Below, piece after piece: positions 40,868 to 49,463 of a stretch of DNA of 59,902 bases (the first letter of the stretch is position 1; every line of letters starts with the position of its first letter). Position numbers and translations under genes: made by a program. Source of the DNA: Hymenobacter profundi (GTDB taxonomy: Bacteria > Bacteroidota > Bacteroidia > Cytophagales > Hymenobacteraceae); NCBI RefSeq assembly GCF_019334315.1, contig NZ_JAHWGL010000022.1, forward strand, positions 1 through 59,902, written 5' to 3'. Below the pieces are notes generated by a model that saw nothing but the letters and a program-made list of their open reading frames with translations, ran no database searches and was not told the origin of the DNA.

Positions 40868-42028
40868 ATGGCCGAGGACTTCCTCCTTACTCCTACCACT
40901 CCGCTCACGCTGCCTACCCTGCGCACACTGCTAGCCAGCGATGCCCGCGTGGTGACGGATGCTGGCGGTGTTCCAACTTCCAGCCCGGACACTACAGCGT
41001 CGGCTGCACCGCTCCTGGCGGCCGCCTGCGGGGTAGGCGCCGAAGTGCCTGGCGAGTTGGTGCGCCTCATGTTGCTGCTCCAAGCCGGGCAGCAGCAGCG
41101 GCGCGGTGCTTCGGCCGCCACCGTGCGCCGCCTACTCGACTTCTACAACCGCGAGGTGCTACCCGTGGTCTACCAGCAAGGCGGCGACCAGGCTGGGCTG
41201 GCCCATTTGAGCCTGCCCCTGTTTGGCTTGGGCGAGGTGAACTACCAGGGCTACCGCCTGCAAACGAGCGACGTACTGGAGCTATTTGGCTGGGCACCCC
41301 TGCCACAAGCTGATGCGGACGCGACAATGCTACTGACCGGAGCGAGTTTCACGCTGGCCTACGCGGTGCGGGCGTGGCTACGGGCTGAGCACCTGCTGTT
41401 GGTGGCTGACAAGCTCAGCTCCTTGTCGTTGGCTGTGTTGCGGGGTGGTGAAGAGTTAATTGCTTCGCCTACCCATACAGCCTGCCATGCGGCGCTGGCC
41501 TATGTGCAGCAAGCCATAGAGGCAGCGTTTACTGCTCCTACCCCCGATAAGCAGCCTACCCTGGCAAGCAATCTTCCCACACCAGCCGCGGCAGACATTT
41601 CGTTGGCCCTGCGGACACTGTTGCTGACGGTAGCCGAGTTGGGTAGCCACTCGGCCGGGCGCACGGAACAGCTGCTACAAAGTGCATCTCATACGCTGGC
41701 CGGCCTACGCCACCCGGTTGGCAGCTTACTGCGGCAGAATAATCAGCTTTGCGCCGTGCTGCTGTCAGCAGATAGCCGCTATAGCAACCCCAGCGCTGAT
41801 GTCGCACTCAGTACGTATCAGCTACTCGACAACGCGGAGCAATTGCTTGGTATTGAGTTAGTCTTGACTTCGCAACAGCTACCTGCGCAGCCGCCAGACG
41901 CGGCACACTTGGTACTGGATGCCCGCGAAAAACTACCGCCGCTCGTTGAGCAGCAGCTTGTGTACCCGGTAGTGCACGCAGCCGCGCAGTTTGTGCGCCG
42001 TTACGCTCATCCGGGTCAGGGTGTTTAA
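40868..42028 (+). CDS. Histidine ammonia-lyase-fold protein lacking the MIO catalytic site
   Basis: This 386-aa protein follows the aromatic amino acid lyase (HAL/PAL) fold over most of its length. Residues about 60-100 (EVPGELVRLMLLLQAG, VRRLLDFYNREVLPVV) match the segment before the catalytic loop. Residues 103-120 (QQGGDQAGLAHLSLPLFG) match the loop, but the Ala-Ser-Gly that forms the MIO cofactor is precisely missing. Residues 152-192 (ATMLLTGASFTLAYAVRA and following) match the next helices, with Thr in place of the conserved Asn of NGT. The N-terminal YGxNTGFG and the middle QDxYSLR motifs are absent, and it is about 120 aa shorter than HAL. It cannot be an MIO lyase. It lies 7 nt after hisS. 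Confidence 0.78.
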   Translation: MAEDFLLTPTTPLTLPTLRTLLASDARVVTDAGGVPTSSPDTTASAAPLLAAACGVGAEVPGELVRLMLLLQAGQQQRRGASAATVRRLLDFYNREVLPVVYQQGGDQAGLAHLSLPLFGLGEVNYQGYRLQTSDVLELFGWAPLPQADADATMLLTGASFTLAYAVRAWLRAEHLLLVADKLSSLSLAVLRGGEELIASPTHTACHAALAYVQQAIEAAFTAPTPDKQPTLASNLPTPAAADISLALRTLLLTVAELGSHSAGRTEQLLQSASHTLAGLRHPVGSLLRQNNQLCAVLLSADSRYSNPSADVALSTYQLLDNAEQLLGIELVLTSQQLPAQPPDAAHLVLDAREKLPPLVEQQLVYPVVHAAAQFVRRYAHPGQGV

Positions 42029-42093
42029 GCTGGGCTTATCTATTCTTCGACTGTTTCAGACACGCAATCAGGCTTGGCCGCCGTTAACACTTC

Positions 42094-44019
42094 GTGAAAC
42101 TCTACCAACTCTTTTTGTGTGGATTGCTGAACATCGTCGGGCTGACGGCGGCACGGGCGCAATGCCCTACCTCACCGCCCTCGGAGCAGGCGCGCTTCCG
42201 GTTTTTTGACGTCGAAACCAAACAGGAAATCACCGACCGGTTTTTGTGTGTGGGCAAGCGCATCCGGATTGTAGATGCCAGCAATCCGCGCCTCGTATCC
42301 GGCCAGGTGTTTTACCAGTGGCAAGCCAGCGTAGCGTGCCGCGGATTTACAGATACCACCTCGTTTTACACCCCTACCACCGCCGGCCCGATAGTACTGA
42401 CGGTCAATATCAACCAGAACCAGACGGGTGGCGGCTCCTCGGGGCTGTTGGTGGCGTATCCGGCTTTTGAGGTGAAAACTTCGCCACCGCCTACCTTCTC
42501 GCTCGTGAGCTGCACGCCGGGCGCGGTGCAAGTCACCATCACCGACCCTACCTACGACCGGTATACGGTGCAGGTAGGCAGCGGCCCGGCCGTGGCGGCT
42601 ACCCGCAATACAACGACTACCTACCCTGTTCCGGCCAGCAGCCCCAGCACCGTGACTGTGGCAGGCTACTACGTGGCGGCTACCCTGTGCAGCAACACGG
42701 CTACGCAGTCGTTTACGCCGCCCGCTCTGGCCCAGGCAGCGCAGTTTCAGCGGCTGAGCCTGAACGGCACCACGGCCCAGCTCACGTTTGCGGGGTTGCA
42801 GGCTGGGTATCAGTACAGCTTGCAGCTGCGCGACGCCAGCGCGCCCGGCGGCTACCGCACCCTGACGGCTCTTTCGGCGGCGGCTTCCACCTACTCGCTG
42901 CCCAATGCAACTGTGCCGGGCTGCTATCGACTACTGCAAACAGATGCCTGTCAGCCTTCCGTTACCAACCTACCATCCAACGAGCTGTGCACGGTGGCTC
43001 TCACTGCCACTGCCCAGAATAACCAGAACCTACTTACCTGGACCACCGACCAAGCCGGGCCTTTTGAGGTGGTGCGCGATGGGCAGGTAGTAGCACAGCT
43101 GCCCGCCGGCACCACCCGCTACGCCGATGCGGCCGTGACGTGCGGCACCAGCTACGCCTACCGGGTGCGGGCCACTGGCGGTGGCGTATCAGAATCCAGT
43201 GAGGTGCGCGCAACGGCGGTTTCGACGGACGCGCCACCCGCGCCGGTGCTGCTGGCCAGCTATACGCTTCGCAATCAGGTAGAACTGTCGGTGAGCGGCC
43301 CTGCAAGCGGCAGTTTGCAGTATACCTACCTGCGCGATGCCGCTACGCTAGCTACCACCACGGCCCGTTCATTGCATGATTCCACGCAGGCGACGCCAGC
43401 GCGGGCGTGCTATACGGCCACCGTGCGCGATGCCTGCGGCAATACCTCAGCTCCCAGCGCAGCCGTATGCCCCGTCGTCCTGACGGCTGAATCTACTATC
43501 CCAGAAGGTACCACCGTGCGCCTGACCTGGACGGCTCTCGGTGCGCCTACCCCCGCCATGCCGGTCACCTACCGCCTGCTCACTCTAGCCCCCGACAATA
43601 CGGTGCTTAATGCTCGCGTCGTGACGCTGCCTACTACCCTCGACCAGCCCACAGCCGACCAACAGGTACTGCGCTACCGGATAGAGGCCACAGGAGGCGG
43701 CCTGCCGGCGCCCAGTTATTCCAACGTGGCCACGGTGGCGCGTCGCCTGCAAGTAGTCATTCCCAACGCGTTTTCGCCCAATGGCGACGGCCAGAATGAT
43801 GTCTTTGGCGTGAAAGGCCGCTTTCTCGGCCCTTTTCTACTGGTAGTGGTAGACCGAAGTGGCCAGGAGGTATTTCGGGCCACCGACCGTTCCCAGACCT
43901 GGGATGGCCGCATAGGCGGGCGCCTACCAGTACCTGCTACTTATGTATGGCGCTTCGAGGCAACGGATGCCACTGGCCAACGCACGGTAGACCACGGCAC
44001 CGTCACGATTTTGCGGTAG
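42094..44019 (+). CDS. Secreted protein with T9SS type B (gliding-associated) C-terminal domain
   Basis: This 641-aa protein begins at a GTG with a signal peptide (MKLYQLFLCGLLNIVGLTAA, then RAQC). The middle part consists of PKD/fibronectin-like beta domains with paired cysteines (for example ACRGFTDTTSFYTP, CYTATVRDACGNTSAPSA). The last 90 or so residues form the gliding-motility-associated C-terminal domain: VVIPNAFSPNGDGQNDVF, VVVDRSGQEVFR, TWDGRIGGRLPVPATYVWRF. This domain marks secretion by the type IX system and attachment to SprP/PorV-type sites. The cargo function is unknown. The gene converges with the hybrid kinase, with only 3 nt between the stops. Confidence 0.87.
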   Translation: MKLYQLFLCGLLNIVGLTAARAQCPTSPPSEQARFRFFDVETKQEITDRFLCVGKRIRIVDASNPRLVSGQVFYQWQASVACRGFTDTTSFYTPTTAGPIVLTVNINQNQTGGGSSGLLVAYPAFEVKTSPPPTFSLVSCTPGAVQVTITDPTYDRYTVQVGSGPAVAATRNTTTTYPVPASSPSTVTVAGYYVAATLCSNTATQSFTPPALAQAAQFQRLSLNGTTAQLTFAGLQAGYQYSLQLRDASAPGGYRTLTALSAAASTYSLPNATVPGCYRLLQTDACQPSVTNLPSNELCTVALTATAQNNQNLLTWTTDQAGPFEVVRDGQVVAQLPAGTTRYADAAVTCGTSYAYRVRATGGGVSESSEVRATAVSTDAPPAPVLLASYTLRNQVELSVSGPASGSLQYTYLRDAATLATTTARSLHDSTQATPARACYTATVRDACGNTSAPSAAVCPVVLTAESTIPEGTTVRLTWTALGAPTPAMPVTYRLLTLAPDNTVLNARVVTLPTTLDQPTADQQVLRYRIEATGGGLPAPSYSNVATVARRLQVVIPNAFSPNGDGQNDVFGVKGRFLGPFLLVVVDRSGQEVFRATDRSQTWDGRIGGRLPVPATYVWRFEATDATGQRTVDHGTVTILR

Positions 44020-44022
44020 TGT

Positions 44023-46824
44023 TTACTTTGGTTGTGTACTGGCCAATGGTGGGTATTCGCTGATAAGCTGTACGAGCAAGCGGCACAGGTCGTCTTCCTC
44101 AAAGGGTTTGGTCAAGCAGGCATTCATACCAGCAGCCAGATAGCTGGCTCGATCTGCTTCGAATGCATTGGCTGTCAGTGCAATAATAGGCACGCCGGCC
44201 CGCCGCTCATTGGTGCACAGCCGGATGGCCTGAGTTACTTCTACCCCACTCAATCCCGGCATCTGGATGTCGAGAATAGCTGCGTTGTAGTCGTTTTCTT
44301 GTAGTTGTGCCAGCGCATCGAGGCCATTACCCACGGCGTATACCAGCACGCCCCAGTGCTCCAGCATCACAGTGGCCAGCCATTGGTTCACCATGTTATC
44401 TTCGGCCAGCAGCACACGCACCCCATGCAGCTCCGGGTAGCCGGGAGCGGCTGGTTGCTCGGCTGGTTGGTTGGTGGCCGTAGTGTCTTCGGCGCGGGGC
44501 AGCGAGAGGACGAACGAAAACGTAGTGCCCTCGTTGGGTAAGCTGCTCAGCAACAGTGTACCGCCCATATAGCGCACCAGCTGTTCGCTGATAGCTAACC
44601 CCAGGCCGGTCCCCCCAAACCGCCGACTGGTTTCGAGGCTGGCCTGTGCAAAGGTCCCGAAAATAGCCTCCTGCTGCTCAGGCGCGATGCCTATGCCCGT
44701 ATCTGTCACCCAGAAGCGAAGTGTTAGGGCTGTGCTATTTTCGGCCAGCACGGTTACCCTTAGCTGCACGCTACCCTGCTCCGTGAACTTGATGGCATTA
44801 CCGAGCAGGTTGAGCAGCACCTGGCGCAGGCGGTAGGCATCGCCAAGTAAGCGAGGAACGGGGGCGCAGTCCAATGGCTGAATAATCAACTGCAACCCTT
44901 TTTCGATGGCTAAAGGGGCTACCGTTTGACTAACCGCTTCCAGCAGCACATCCAGGCTAAAGGCCGCCTGATCCAGTTCCAGATGGTTGGCCGTTATTTT
45001 CGCCATGTCCAACACGTCATTAACCAGCGCCAGCAAGTGCTGCCCAGCCCGCTGCATCGTAGATAGGTATTCCTGCTGTTGGCTGGTGAGCGGGGTTTTC
45101 TCTAGTAGGGCAGCCATGCCCAGTACCCCATTCAGTGGCGTTCGTATTTCGTGACTCATACGTGACAGAAACGCTTCTTTCGCGCGCGCGTTGTCTTCTG
45201 CCTCCTGCTGCGCCTTTTTTAACGCTGTGATATCGGTGCTGACTATTAACAATTCTGGCTCTTTGCCCAGCTGCGGCAGAGGATGCATGTACGTTTGCAG
45301 TATGCACGTTTCACCCGAGGCCATTTCCAGTGGCATTTCCGTCGTCAGCGACTTCTGCGACGTTAAGACCTGTTCACCCAGCTTACGAATCTGCCGAAGC
45401 TGCTGCTTCACAACAGCAGTTTGCTGACTTGCGGGCAGCATATGCTGGCTACGGGCGGCCATTTCATCGAAAGCTGCATTCCGGAATACTACGTCATTGT
45501 TGGCATTCTTCACGTAGATAACGCTGGGTAGCGAGTCTACGATAAGCCGGATAAAGGCTTCCTGCGCCCGCACCTGGGCCTCGGCCTCGCGCTGTCGTTC
45601 TTCGGCCGCATACCGGGCCGTGATGTCAATCCCCGATCCTACCACCATCTGCAAGTCACCCACAGCGTTGATGACGGGGCGCAGGTGGCGCAAAATGCGT
45701 TTGTTGCCGGCAGGAATCTTAATGGTTTCTTCCCACAGCACATCCGTACGGGTTTCTAACGCCTGCTGGAAACGTTCTTTTCGTTCCTGTGCCAGTTCCA
45801 TAGAGCGCCCCCGAAGGTTAAAATACTCGTCGCTGGTCAGGCCCAGTATCTGCTGGCGCACCTGTGCATCAGAGATGGACGAAGGATTGGTGAACAGGAA
45901 GCGGTGTTGATCGTCGAATACGGCTACGTCAACCGGCAGCAGATTCAGGATAGACTCATAGAACTCCCGTTGCCGTGCTGCGGCCTCCTCCGCCTCTTTG
46001 CGCTCAGTGATGTTCAGGCCGGAACTGACGACCATGCGCACATTTCCATCGGGTCCCATGATGGCCCAGCTACGCCGCAGCCAGTATTGCAGTTTACCGG
46101 TGGTATGATCAAGCAAATGCTCCTCCCACACCGACTCGCGCCGGTTGCCTATTGCTTCGGCGAATGCCCGCTCGCGCTGTTGAATCACCTCTTCTGGCCG
46201 CTGCCGCATCTGGCACAACTCACGGGTAGTTTTGCCCAGCATCTGCTGCCGCCGAGCGGGGTCTGGCTCTACAGTAGGGTTCACGAACAGGTACCGATGT
46301 TCCACATCGAATACTACTACCCCTGCGGGTACCTCCATCAGAATAGTTTCGTAGAACAGTTGTTGCTCCAACAACGCCTGCTTGGCCTGTAAAATCGTAG
46401 TGACATCGGTTAAGTAATACGTAACGCTGGTTTCGTCAGGCGTGGCACCGTCTACCATCAGCACATAATGCCGTTCGCCTACCGTCAGCTTTTGTATGGG
46501 CTGCTCCGAAGCTGAAGCCGCTAGCGCCCGCAGACGCTGTGGCAACCTATTGTGCGCCTGCAACAACGTATTGCCGGCTCTATTGGCCCAGCACAACGTA
46601 TCATCCACATTCACCCGCAGAATTGGGTTGGGGTTTTGTTCTAAGACGTGCGTCAGCGTATGGAGAGTAGCAAATTGGGATGAGGTGGCAGCCAGTTGCT
46701 GTTCGAGTGCCGCTATACGGGCTTCAGCTGCAGCCAGCGCTTCTTCGGCCCGAAGCCGGCCGGTCTTCTCCGCTGCGATATAGGCAGCGCATTGCTTAGG
46801 GGTAGGTGGTAGCACTGTATCCAT
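44023..46824 (-). CDS. Hybrid sensor histidine kinase with several PAS domains and a receiver
   Basis: From the Met at 46824 (MDTVLPPTPKQCAAY) the protein is 933 aa and soluble. A short coiled coil (about 20-50) is followed by about four PAS domains (near 60-150, 165-290, 300-420 and 430-540; for example FYETILMEVPAGVVVFDVEHRYLF and FYESILNLLPVDVAVFDDQHRFLF are close copies). HisKA has His558 in LSRMSHEIRTPLNG. HATPase motifs are LLGNAIKFTEQG, DTGIGIAPEQQE and GGTGLGLAISEQL. The C-terminal receiver has Asp852 in AILDIQMPG. It lacks membrane helices, so the signal is cytoplasmic. No cognate regulator is adjacent. An upstream in-frame Met at 46956 is less likely because the added residues do not resemble a PAS or membrane segment. 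Confidence 0.93.
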   Translation of the reverse strand: MDTVLPPTPKQCAAYIAAEKTGRLRAEEALAAAEARIAALEQQLAATSSQFATLHTLTHVLEQNPNPILRVNVDDTLCWANRAGNTLLQAHNRLPQRLRALAASASEQPIQKLTVGERHYVLMVDGATPDETSVTYYLTDVTTILQAKQALLEQQLFYETILMEVPAGVVVFDVEHRYLFVNPTVEPDPARRQQMLGKTTRELCQMRQRPEEVIQQRERAFAEAIGNRRESVWEEHLLDHTTGKLQYWLRRSWAIMGPDGNVRMVVSSGLNITERKEAEEAAARQREFYESILNLLPVDVAVFDDQHRFLFTNPSSISDAQVRQQILGLTSDEYFNLRGRSMELAQERKERFQQALETRTDVLWEETIKIPAGNKRILRHLRPVINAVGDLQMVVGSGIDITARYAAEERQREAEAQVRAQEAFIRLIVDSLPSVIYVKNANNDVVFRNAAFDEMAARSQHMLPASQQTAVVKQQLRQIRKLGEQVLTSQKSLTTEMPLEMASGETCILQTYMHPLPQLGKEPELLIVSTDITALKKAQQEAEDNARAKEAFLSRMSHEIRTPLNGVLGMAALLEKTPLTSQQQEYLSTMQRAGQHLLALVNDVLDMAKITANHLELDQAAFSLDVLLEAVSQTVAPLAIEKGLQLIIQPLDCAPVPRLLGDAYRLRQVLLNLLGNAIKFTEQGSVQLRVTVLAENSTALTLRFWVTDTGIGIAPEQQEAIFGTFAQASLETSRRFGGTGLGLAISEQLVRYMGGTLLLSSLPNEGTTFSFVLSLPRAEDTTATNQPAEQPAAPGYPELHGVRVLLAEDNMVNQWLATVMLEHWGVLVYAVGNGLDALAQLQENDYNAAILDIQMPGLSGVEVTQAIRLCTNERRAGVPIIALTANAFEADRASYLAAGMNACLTKPFEEDDLCRLLVQLISEYPPLASTQPK

Positions 46825-47555
46825 AGAATGCCTAACATCTAGACTACTTAAAACATACCATTTGCAGACGCCTGCAGATATATGGAGGACATTGTTTGCC
46901 CACAAACTACGCCAATACATTACCCAACTTCGCGATTTCCACCTATAGTACACCAAGGTGTACTACCGTCCCAATTTGGTTGATCCTTTTCGCCTGTATG
47001 AGTATATACTCCTTTAGTAGGCTTAATGGCTACGCATGAACCAAATAAGCAAGCATATTGGTCGGTCCAGAGGATTACCTAATTAGCTTGCTCGCTGTAA
47101 TTTGCTGCTCATATCATATCCTAATTTTATTGCGGCTAAGGTGCTTACCACGGAACGTGACGGCCCCACAGGACCGCAGTTGTTTTCTCATTAGCGCATT
47201 TCAATTCCCTGAATTAGATATCTAATCCTGGGCTAGCGCCGTTATGGAGCGGTTGTATAGTAGAATCCCGACTCAACAATTGCCCGCACTACCTTAAAAC
47301 GGCTCCCCGCTTATTGTATTGCTGGTTACTACTCTACCCTCAAGAGCTAACAAGCCATAGGCATACGGCGTCCCGCTTCATTTCGCGTAAATTGCGCCCG
47401 CCGCAGCTTCCTTGCCACTTGGCGGATGGAGCATAGGCGGTTTGGGAGCTTTCGGTATGAGCACGGCTAGCACGGCTGCCACTTCTCGCCGTCAGCTGCG
47501 AGCTATTTCTTTTCAAGAACCGCGTTTCTAATGAATACGCACAGATTGTACGACT
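46825..47555. other. Intergenic region between the hybrid kinase and ybaB
   Basis: About 730 nt without a supported gene, the longest such stretch in the window. It must contain the divergent promoters of both flanking genes. A 24-codon frame at 47457-47531 (MSTASTAATSRRQLRAISFQ then EPRF) is too short and plain to call. No tRNA fold, no clear palindrome and no TAnnTTTG box were recognised. It is one of the few large gaps without a long inverted repeat. Confidence 0.5.
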
Positions 47556-47891
47556 ATGTTTGATATGATGGGCATGATGGGCAAAGTGAAAGAGCTGCAA
47601 GAGAAAATGCAGCAGGCCCAGGGTGAGTTGCAGTACCTGACCGCTACGGCCGAATCGGGTGGGGGCTTGGTGAAGGCTACCGCCAACGGCCAGCGCCGGT
47701 TGCTGAAGCTGGAAATTGATGAGTCGCTGCTGACGCCGCAGGACCGCGATATGTTGGCTGACCTAGTGGTAGCGGCCGTAAATAAAGTGATGGAGGATGT
47801 AGGCGAACAAGCCAAGCAGGAGCTGAAAAGCAAAACTTCCGGCCTGCTACCCAACCTACCCGGTCTCGACCTGAGCAACTTTGGCCTCTGA
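47556..47891 (+). CDS. ybaB: YbaB/EbfC family nucleoid-associated protein
   Basis: This 111-aa protein matches the small DNA-binding YbaB/EbfC family. The N-terminus MFDMMGMMGKVKELQEKMQQ AQGEL-type helix (Met-rich, then coiled coil) is followed by the beta sheet (TAESGGGLVKATANGQRRLLKLEID) and a C-terminal helix (LADLVVAAVNKVMEDV). Such dimers bind DNA in a tweezer-like fashion and help organise the nucleoid or tune expression. In many bacteria ybaB lies next to dnaX or recR, neither of which is seen here. Its end overlaps the next gene by 11 nt. Confidence 0.93.
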   Translation: MFDMMGMMGKVKELQEKMQQAQGELQYLTATAESGGGLVKATANGQRRLLKLEIDESLLTPQDRDMLADLVVAAVNKVMEDVGEQAKQELKSKTSGLLPNLPGLDLSNFGL

Positions 47892-48972
47892 TACCGCCTC
47901 CACGCCCGGCCCGTGCGCCGACGTGGCCGTAGTCATTCTGAACTGGAACGGGCGCCGCTGGCTGGAACAGTTCCTACCCACGGTGCTGGCCCATGCCGAC
48001 GGCGCCACAGTGGTAGTAGCCGATAATGCCTCTACCGACGACTCGGTGGAACTGGTAGAGCGTGCTTTTCCGCGGGTTCAACTCATTCAAAACATTGCTA
48101 ACCTAGGCTTTTGCGAAGGATACAACCAAGCGCTGGAAGTCTTGCACACCACGGCAGCGTTTCGCTATTATGTGTTGTTGAACTCCGATGTGGAGGTGAC
48201 GGCCAACTGGCTGCCGCCCCTGCGCGCGCTGCTGGAGCAGCAGCCCAGCGTGGCCGCCGTGCAGCCCAAAATCCGGCAGTATAGCGCCGATGTGGTGGAG
48301 CGGGCGCAGTTTGAGTACGCCGGTGCCGGCGGCGGCTACCTCGACCGCCTGGGCTACCCTTTCTGCCGGGGCCGCCTGTTCGACACGCTCGAAACTGACC
48401 GCGGCCAGTACGACGACTCGCGCCCTGTGGCGTGGGCTACCGGCGCGTGCCTGCTGGTGCGCGCCACGGCCTGGCACGCTATGGATGGACTGGATACCGC
48501 CTATTTTGCCCACATGGAAGAAATCGACTTGTGCTGGCGCCTCTGGAACGCCGGACACGAGGTGTGGTACCACGGTGGCAGCACCGTTTTTCATGTGGGC
48601 GGTGGCACGCTGGCGAAGTCCAATCCGCACAAAACCTACCTTAATTTCCGCAACGGCCTCGCGCTGGTCTACAAAAACTCCACGGCGGCCGAGCTACCGG
48701 GCGTGCTGGTGCAGCGCCTCCTGCTTGATTGGGTAGCCGCTTTACGCCTACTCACCCAAGGGCAAGTAGCCGATTGCCGGGCTGTATTGCGGGCGCACTG
48801 GTATGTTGCGCGTCACGTACGCGGCTGGCAGCAACGACGGCGCCAGTTTCCGCCCCGGCTGCGCATCGACGAACGGCTTGGCGTATACCGGGGTAGTTTG
48901 GTATGGGCGTATTTTGCCAAGGGAAAGCGTGCATTTCCAGCGCTGAGCCGGAAGCTGTTCAACAAAGCGTAG
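47881..48972 (+). CDS. Family 2 glycosyltransferase
   Basis: This 363-aa protein is a GT2 inverting glycosyltransferase of the rhamnosyltransferase-like group, which moves a sugar from a nucleotide donor to an envelope acceptor. GT-A motifs: VAVVILNWNGRRWLEQFL, VADNASTDDSVELVE, the DXD-like LLNSDVEVT, ATGACLLVRATAW, HMEEIDLCWRLWNAGHEVWY (catalytic acidic residues) and HVGGGT. The start is uncertain: TTG at 47881 overlaps the ybaB end by 11 nt; a GTG at 47923 would begin right at VAVVILNWNG. No ATG is available, so a non-ATG start seems required. It probably relies on translational coupling to ybaB. Confidence 0.88.
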   Translation: MASDTASTPGPCADVAVVILNWNGRRWLEQFLPTVLAHADGATVVVADNASTDDSVELVERAFPRVQLIQNIANLGFCEGYNQALEVLHTTAAFRYYVLLNSDVEVTANWLPPLRALLEQQPSVAAVQPKIRQYSADVVERAQFEYAGAGGGYLDRLGYPFCRGRLFDTLETDRGQYDDSRPVAWATGACLLVRATAWHAMDGLDTAYFAHMEEIDLCWRLWNAGHEVWYHGGSTVFHVGGGTLAKSNPHKTYLNFRNGLALVYKNSTAAELPGVLVQRLLLDWVAALRLLTQGQVADCRAVLRAHWYVARHVRGWQQRRRQFPPRLRIDERLGVYRGSLVWAYFAKGKRAFPALSRKLFNKA

Positions 48973-49082
48973 CAGCTTCATAGTAGAGGAAACACCCTTT
49001 TCTCTATCGAACCCATAGAACACAGAAGGCCCGAGAAAGCTGGTTCGCAGGCCCTATCGTAGTGGTGTTTCGTGCGTGTTAT

Positions 49083-49301
49083 CTACAAATCCCACACGGT
49101 GTAGCGCTGGCGGCGCATGGCTTGGCGTACGTTCATCCAGAACGCCAGCACGAAATACAGCACGATGGGCGAGCCAAACGTGAAAAAAGATGCGTAGACA
49201 AACGACAGGCGTACGCTGCTGCGGGAAAAGCCTAAGCGATTTCCCAACGCATTGCACACGCCAAAGCTTTGCTTTTCGATGAAATCCGTAATTCGTCTCA
49301 T
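49083..49301 (-). CDS. PspC domain-containing small membrane protein
   Basis: This 72-aa protein is a PspC-like protein. It begins with a short cytosolic part (FGVCNALGNRLGFSRSSVRL, where the family has GVCxGLAxxxGxxxxxVRL) and continues with one transmembrane helix (FVYASFFTFGSPIVLYFVLAFW). PspC proteins are involved in membrane-stress responses, as sensors or effectors. It is transcribed alone, divergently from the TPR lipoprotein gene. No other phage-shock gene is seen. The C-terminus RRQRYTVWDL is basic. Confidence 0.82.
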   Translation of the reverse strand: MRRITDFIEKQSFGVCNALGNRLGFSRSSVRLSFVYASFFTFGSPIVLYFVLAFWMNVRQAMRRQRYTVWDL

Positions 49302-49463
49302 GGTTTCTCGTTCGATAAGCGTGTATAGTACTCTAGCAGAAAGTCAAAATAACAGTATTTCAGCCAGGTCGCAAGCTCAACTGCGCAAATCGGGCAAAAA
49401 CGCAGCCTTTAGGCAAGCTTTTGCGTTTGTTGACCGACCTTTCGTCTGCTTTATCCTCACCGT

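Noticed and set aside
49302..49463. Clear consensus promoters for the PspC and TPR lipoprotein genes
   Set aside because: TTTG-like and TA-like elements exist, but none has the right spacing and a full -7 match, so no site is called.
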